A stretch of 64,000 nucleotides of DNA. It comes from Bacillota bacterium. Its GTDB lineage: Bacteria; Bacillota; Clostridia; Lachnospirales; Lachnospiraceae. Every line of letters begins with the position of its first letter. Within the stretch, counting starts at the first letter, position 1. The translations under genes and the position numbers were made by a program. Of the stretch, positions 60,215 to 64,000 are shown in pieces. The notes below the pieces were generated by a model. That model was not told where the DNA came from. It did no database searches and saw only the letters and a list, made by a program, of their open reading frames with translations. The stretch spans positions 1-64,000 of the forward strand of contig JAEYFP010000016.1 in assembly GCA_023402845.1 (NCBI GenBank), in the 5' to 3' direction.

Positions 60215-61153
60215 TCACTTCAAGGCATCTACAATCGTATCAATATTGGCCTTAACGGTCAGAATATACGTATCGGCTCCGGACTTTGCATCCCCCAGCG
60301 AGTCTGAATACAGTTCCCCGCCGATCGCAACATCAAAATCTTTGGCCGCCACCGCAGCCTGCAGCGCTTCAATCGTCTTAGGCGGTACAGAGGATTCCAC
60401 GAAAATTGCCTTGATCTGCCGTTCCACAATAAAATCGGCCAATTCACTTACATCCGCGGTACCTGCTTCCGCATCGGTGCTGATGCCTTGAAGTCCACGT
60501 ACCTCAAATCCATAGGCTTTGCCGAAATATTGAAATGCATCATGGGCAGTCACCAGCACACGCTGACTGTCAGCAAGTTCAGCAGCCCGGTCTCGGATAT
60601 ACGTATCCGTTTCCTCAAGTTCCTTCAAATAAGCATTTAAATTAGATTCATAATCCGCCTTTCCGTCAGGATCTGCTTCAGCCAATCCGCTTGCAACCGT
60701 TTTTGCGGCCGACATCCACAAAGAAACATCAAACCAGATATGAGGATCGTGAACAGAGCTGTCCTCCTCCCAGGACAGGAGTGCGGATTCGTCCAGACCA
60801 TCTTCGATACAAATCACAGCGGGACTCTGACCGGTAAGGTTTTCAAATATTTCACCCATTTTTCCTTCCAGATGCAGTCCGTTATATACGACAACATCCG
60901 CCTTTTGCATCAATGAAACATCTCCGGCGCTGGCCTGATACAGATGCGGATCGATCCCCGGCCCCATAAGGCCGTCTACGGCAACTCTTTCCCCGCCGAT
61001 CACTTTAGCCAGGTCTGCCAGCATGGTAGTGGTGGCAACAATACTTACTTTATCTTCTTTGGCATCCATATTCGCCGCGGGGGCCGAGCAGCCTCCAAGC
61101 AGTAAAGACAGGCTCAGGATTGTGCCAAGAATACCTTTTGTTGTTGTTTTCAT
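60215..61153 (-). CDS. Metal-binding lipoprotein (TroA/ZnuA-like)
   Basis: A 312-residue cluster A-I substrate-binding protein for Mn, Zn or Fe. The signal peptide ends in lipobox GGCS. Metal ligands are visible as His in GIDPHLYQASAGD, His in SSVHDPHIWFDVS, Glu near FVESSVPPKT and Asp in ELYSDSLG. No His-rich loop is present, which favours manganese over zinc, though not decisively. AGGAGG precedes the ATG, 29 bp after the DtxR gene. Confidence 0.94.
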   Translation of the reverse strand: MKTTTKGILGTILSLSLLLGGCSAPAANMDAKEDKVSIVATTTMLADLAKVIGGERVAVDGLMGPGIDPHLYQASAGDVSLMQKADVVVYNGLHLEGKMGEIFENLTGQSPAVICIEDGLDESALLSWEEDSSVHDPHIWFDVSLWMSAAKTVASGLAEADPDGKADYESNLNAYLKELEETDTYIRDRAAELADSQRVLVTAHDAFQYFGKAYGFEVRGLQGISTDAEAGTADVSELADFIVERQIKAIFVESSVPPKTIEALQAAVAAKDFDVAIGGELYSDSLGDAKSGADTYILTVKANIDTIVDALK

Positions 61154-61182
61154 AAAGAAACCTCCTAAATCATATTTTAGTA

Positions 61183-61839
61183 TCAGGACTCCGCTGTCTT
61201 GTCTACATAAATTTGACAGGCAGCCTTGTAACTGATTTGAACCTGCTTACCCTCAAGCTCAAGAGTCAGCGGTCCTTCATAGGCAGCGGCATCCACAATA
61301 CGAACAGGGCTGCCGATCGTAATTCCACTCTCCTGCAGATAATCCAGCAATTCCTTCTCCTCTGTTACACGGCGGATGTGAGAAGTCACTCCCGCCTTAA
61401 GCTGATTCAGGGGCTCAAGCGGAATAAGATTAATTTGACCGTCGGGGTGAGGGATAGCACTGCCGTGAGGACAATGCGCCGGATAATTCAGAAATTGATC
61501 CAGCCGGGCGGTCAGACGCGGCGGAGTGATATGCTCCAGCAGTTCCGCATCCTCATGGGCTTCACTCCAGGAATATCCCAGATGCCGCATCAAAAAGACC
61601 TCCCAAAGCCGATGGCCGCGCACCAGAGAGATGGCGACGCGGTCGCCCTCCTGTGTCAGACAAGAACCCTTGTAGGGTTCATAATGAATCAGTCCCTCTT
61701 TGCTGAGCTTTCCCAGCATTTCAGTTACAGAAGCAGGGGCAATTTGCAGTGCCTCCGCAATCTTTTTATTACTCACCAGCTCTTTCATACCGCCAAGCTT
61801 GTAGAGCACTTTTAAATAATCCTCTTTATTTGGTGTCAT
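61183..61839 (-). CDS. DtxR/MntR-family metal-dependent repressor with FeoA domain
   Basis: A 218-residue repressor. The winged helix (residues 1-60) includes KKIAEALQIAPASVTEMLGKL; the dimerisation domain has HRLWEVFLMRHLGYSW and metal-site residues around EAHEDAELLEH; and the last ~75 residues form an SH3-like FeoA domain (IGSPVRIVDAAAYEG). It should sense Mn or Fe and shut off the adjacent importer, and itself, through the TTTAGG/CCTAAA operator at 61988-62003. AGGAGG precedes the ATG. Confidence 0.95.
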   Translation of the reverse strand: MTPNKEDYLKVLYKLGGMKELVSNKKIAEALQIAPASVTEMLGKLSKEGLIHYEPYKGSCLTQEGDRVAISLVRGHRLWEVFLMRHLGYSWSEAHEDAELLEHITPPRLTARLDQFLNYPAHCPHGSAIPHPDGQINLIPLEPLNQLKAGVTSHIRRVTEEKELLDYLQESGITIGSPVRIVDAAAYEGPLTLELEGKQVQISYKAACQIYVDKTAES

Positions 61840-61863
61840 GTGATCCTCCTCAAAAATATTACC

Positions 61864-61962
61864 CTAAAAAAACTTCATTGCAGTCCCGATCAGCAGAACA
61901 AGCGCCGTTACAATTAAAGTAGGTATCTTGCGGCGGAAAATTCTTTTTGTATAAGCATCCAT
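61864..61962 (-). CDS. Small membrane protein (32 residues) at head of the metal operon
   Basis: A 32-codon ORF reads MDAYTKRIFRRKIPTLIV and ends LLIGTAMKFF. It has a basic N-terminus and one hydrophobic helix of about 17 residues, as expected of a single-pass membrane peptide. A GGAG site lies 6 nt upstream, and it sits between the DtxR-type operator/promoter and the dtxR-like gene (24-bp gap). I do not recognise the family. It may modulate the metal transporter, or be a leader peptide. Confidence 0.65.
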   Translation of the reverse strand: MDAYTKRIFRRKIPTLIVTALVLLIGTAMKFF

Positions 61963-61987
61963 AATTTTCTCCGTTCGTACTTTTATT

Positions 61988-62041
61988 TTTAGGTATCCCT
62001 AAATTTTATTTTATTATATTCCTAAACCGCAAGAAATGCAA
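61988..62041 (-). promoter_or_regulatory. Promoter and DtxR-like operator of the metal operon
   Basis: On the minus strand TTGCAT (62036-62041) and TATAAT (62013-62018) are 17 bp apart. Directly downstream of the start lies TTTAGGGATACCTAAA (61988-62003), an inverted repeat with 6-bp arms that fits DtxR/IdeR/MntR-type operators. A further half site TTTAGGAATA overlaps the -10. Metal-loaded repressor here would block the whole operon. Confidence 0.85.
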
Positions 62042-62073
62042 GTGATTTTCTAAGGAAATTATTTTTGCACGCA

Positions 62074-62112
62074 AATTTCCCCCTGTTCATGCTTGTTTCA
62101 CAGGGGGAAATT
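62074..62112 (-). terminator. Hairpin after the serine hydrolase gene
   Basis: AATTTCCCCCTGT and ACAGGGGGAAATT form a perfect 13-bp stem with a 13-nt loop. It lies 36 bp beyond the stop of the leftward hydrolase gene. The following T run is poor, so termination is likely but not certain. Confidence 0.6.
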
Positions 62113-62147
62113 CAAGTATTTTTAAATAGTAAAAAGGAAGGGATTAT

Positions 62148-63317
62148 CTAATGAAAATCATACGAATAACAAATATTTCTGATTTTTGAGATCAATTCCG
62201 GGTTGCAGTAGCCGCATCGCTGCGTCAAAAACAGAATCCCTGTCTGATCCTCCAAATTGACTGTAAAATAGGGTCCGCTCCACCCGTCCCAGCCAAATTC
62301 ATTACTGCATCCGCAGGTACCCGCTTCCTGCGGATCCATGTACATGCGCATAAAGCTTCCATAGCCGTAGCCTGCCATATGATCAAAATAGATGGTTCTT
62401 TTCTGGGCATCATTCAACTGGTTTCTGCATAGGTACTGAAAGGTTTTTTCTCCCAAAAGGCGGACACCGTTTCTTTTTCCCTGATTGAGAAGACACTGAA
62501 TAAAATGCATAAAATCTTTTTCCGTCGTGAGAATTCCTGCACCGGCAGATTCAAAACACGGCGGCTCAAATCCCTGCGTTAATCCAAGATGTCTTTTTTG
62601 TGTAATAAAAAGCCCTTCTTCCGGCTCATAATCATAAAGAGGAACATATCTTTTCCATTTTGGCTTCGGAACAAAAAAACCGGTATCCTCCATTTCCAGC
62701 GGCAGAAACAAATTTTTTTTATAATATTCACTTAAACGGCATTCTGAAACGATCTCAATGACAGCTCCCGCCACATCCACGCTCAGACCATACCTCCAGG
62801 CCTCTCCCGGCTGGAATGCCAGCGGCTTCTCTGCAATCCTTCGGCAAACCTCTCTTGTCGATAAGGAATTCCCGCCCTTTTCAATATCATCAAAAACATC
62901 CTGCATTTCTCTTCCGGCTTGATCCTCATCCGGATAAACCAAACCGGAGGTCATATTCAGCAGGTGCTTAATTAAAATAGGTTTTTCAGCACTTGTTGTT
63001 CCGTCGGGAGTAATCACTTTCATCTGTTTATATTCCGGCAAATAATCTGATAAGGGACTGTTGAGAACAATTTTTCCCGCCTCCACCAACTGAAACAGCG
63101 CGATTGCCGCAAGGGGCTTCCCCATGGAATAAGCTCTGAAAATGGAATGTTCGGTCACGGCTTTCCTTTTCTCTATATCCGAAAATCCGGTTCGAATAGT
63201 CAGGACACTTTCCCCTCTTTTGATAAGTTTTACAATTGCCCACGGCAACGCTCCCTTATCAATTTCTTCTGATACTACAGTGTTCAAATTCTCTTTTATT
63301 TTTTCTATTTCACGCAT
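62148..63317 (-). CDS. Beta-lactamase-family serine hydrolase
   Basis: A 389-residue protein of the class C beta-lactamase/EstB family. The nucleophile motif SxxK is YSMGKPLA (Ser about 64, Lys about 67), and the second motif Tyr is in WRYGLSVDV. The C-terminal GWDGWSGPYFTVN contains the region facing the active site. There is no signal peptide, so it is probably an intracellular esterase or peptidase. GGAGAACGAT precedes ATG 63317. It is 27 bp after the glycoside hydrolase gene. Confidence 0.9.
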   Translation of the reverse strand: MREIEKIKENLNTVVSEEIDKGALPWAIVKLIKRGESVLTIRTGFSDIEKRKAVTEHSIFRAYSMGKPLAAIALFQLVEAGKIVLNSPLSDYLPEYKQMKVITPDGTTSAEKPILIKHLLNMTSGLVYPDEDQAGREMQDVFDDIEKGGNSLSTREVCRRIAEKPLAFQPGEAWRYGLSVDVAGAVIEIVSECRLSEYYKKNLFLPLEMEDTGFFVPKPKWKRYVPLYDYEPEEGLFITQKRHLGLTQGFEPPCFESAGAGILTTEKDFMHFIQCLLNQGKRNGVRLLGEKTFQYLCRNQLNDAQKRTIYFDHMAGYGYGSFMRMYMDPQEAGTCGCSNEFGWDGWSGPYFTVNLEDQTGILFLTQRCGYCNPELISKIRNICYSYDFH

Positions 63318-63344
63318 ATCGTTCTCCAAATCAGAAACCATTGA

Positions 63345-64000
63345 TCAATATTCCATCACCACAATCTGATGACAATTTACTTCAGGCACCGTATAGACAA
63401 TCGCCTCTTTTTCCTTGTAAAAGGGCAGCTTACTTCCCTGCGGCGCCAAATAAATATTTTTGATTTCTTCTTTTACCCTAACTTTCACCTTCACATTGTA
63501 AACAGGAACAAGCCCTTCGATTGCCTCTACCAGGTTTTCAGAGCCGTTACGGGTATAGCGGCCGCGGATGCTCGTATAAGCAAATAATAAATGATTGATA
63601 TACCGCTGCTCGCCTTCCTGTTTCGTCAATGTCACAATTCCCTTGTCCGGAAGATCGGTCTCTATTGTTTTTTTCGTATCCAGCAGCTGATCCAACGCCT
63701 CCGTGACCAGCTCCTTTGCATGAAGAGCCCCGATTGTTCCGTAATCTGCAAAAATACTCCACCCGATATACACTGTATTTTTTGTTGTTACCACAGCCGC
63801 TTCCATTTGCGATGGATCGTTAGGGGTATGCTGGTGAGAAGAAAAATGAAGAACATCCCTGTTAAAATAAGAATTCTGACGAAATGCCGCTGCTTTTCCT
63901 TCTGTTTTCCGGATGCGGATGCCCTGTGCGTACATCACATGAGCCGACCCATACGCGCCATTCCTGACCCTGATCAGATAATCCGGCCTATATTCATTGA
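63345..64000 (-). CDS. Putative glycoside hydrolase, C-terminal part (runs off the window)
   Basis: The frame is open from the window edge to the stop at 63345 with no stop codon, so the 5' part of the gene lies beyond 64000. About 218 residues are visible: RVRNGAYGSAHVMYAQG, NRDVLHFSSHQHTPND, a trimerisation-like TVYIGWSIFADYG region, and a beta-sandwich tail ending VPEVNCHQIVVMEY. This resembles the C-terminal part of uncharacterised family (GHL6-type) or GH42-like beta-galactosidases with a trimerisation domain. An apparent start at 63938 is internal. Confidence 0.8.
   Translation of the reverse strand, partial: NEYRPDYLIRVRNGAYGSAHVMYAQGIRIRKTEGKAAAFRQNSYFNRDVLHFSSHQHTPNDPSQMEAAVVTTKNTVYIGWSIFADYGTIGALHAKELVTEALDQLLDTKKTIETDLPDKGIVTLTKQEGEQRYINHLLFAYTSIRGRYTRNGSENLVEAIEGLVPVYNVKVKVRVKEEIKNIYLAPQGSKLPFYKEKEAIVYTVPEVNCHQIVVMEY

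Noticed and set aside
63345..63938. A complete 197-residue protein starting at 63938
   Set aside because: The frame stays open to the window edge with typical glycoside hydrolase sequence upstream of that codon, so it is the 3' part of a larger gene.

Overview
The window looks like chromosomal DNA of an anaerobic, Gram-positive, gut-type Clostridia species, most like Lachnospiraceae. The evidence is Stickland-type D-proline reductase genes, a glycyl-radical hydroxyproline dehydratase (HypD/HypE), a LicT-type antiterminated beta-glucoside PTS operon, YesM/YesN two-component genes beside a sugar ABC transporter, and AGGAGG-type ribosome binding sites throughout. The species call is inference. 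I recognised no rRNA or tRNA genes.

Region 1 (1-9343) is a complete type I-C CRISPR-Cas locus. It has a 15-repeat array (143-1112), a leader with an extended -10 promoter, and cas2, cas1, cas4, cas7c, cas8c, cas5c and cas3, all reading leftward. The most striking find lies between cas5c and cas3. A short rightward transcription unit (about 7048-7129) consists of a strong promoter, a 30-nt degenerate CRISPR repeat that keeps the hairpin and 11-nt handle, a spacer-like segment and a terminator. Its spacer matches the promoter of the cas5c-cas2 operon in 17 of the first 18 positions. The single mismatch is at position 6, and a perfect TTC PAM sits beside the match. This is the architecture expected of a Cascade-guiding autoregulatory RNA (CreR/CreA-like).

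Region 2 (9344-21212) holds an IS21-type transposase remnant and then a beta-glucoside operon: licT, bglF-type EIIBCA, a 6-phospho-beta-glucosidase, its own HPr and EI, a HAD phosphatase and a YjbR-type protein. Two RAT/terminator switches control it. The HPr keeps His15 but has Ala at position 46. A flavoprotein, an iron alcohol dehydrogenase, a truncated crcB, a Gfo/Idh/MocA oxidoreductase and a perfect 54-bp palindrome follow.

Region 3 (21213-37344) holds a ribose-type ABC transporter under a YesM/YesN pair, with an ABC ATPase whose nucleotide-binding motifs are degenerate. Next comes an operon of unknown substrate: TetR, sugar kinase, class II aldolase, GtrA, class III aminotransferase and iron alcohol dehydrogenase.

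Region 4 (37536-50460) is an imino-acid island: prdC-like, prdA-like, a small protein, prdB-like (Cys in place of selenocysteine), proline racemase, a polar amino-acid ABC transporter, a LysR regulator, hypD and hypE. Together they suggest uptake of hydroxyproline or proline, dehydration of hydroxyproline, epimerisation and reductive ring opening as a Stickland electron sink. A pyrroline-5-carboxylate reductase is not in the window.

Region 5 (50551-64000) has two TetR regulators, a pair of half-size ABC transporters with ECF S and T subunits but no EcfA, a HEAT-like protein, and a Mn/Zn/Fe-type ABC importer. The importer follows a DtxR-family repressor and a newly noticed 32-codon membrane ORF, all downstream of a perfect DtxR-like operator. 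A serine hydrolase and the 3' part of a glycoside hydrolase gene that runs off the window end the region.
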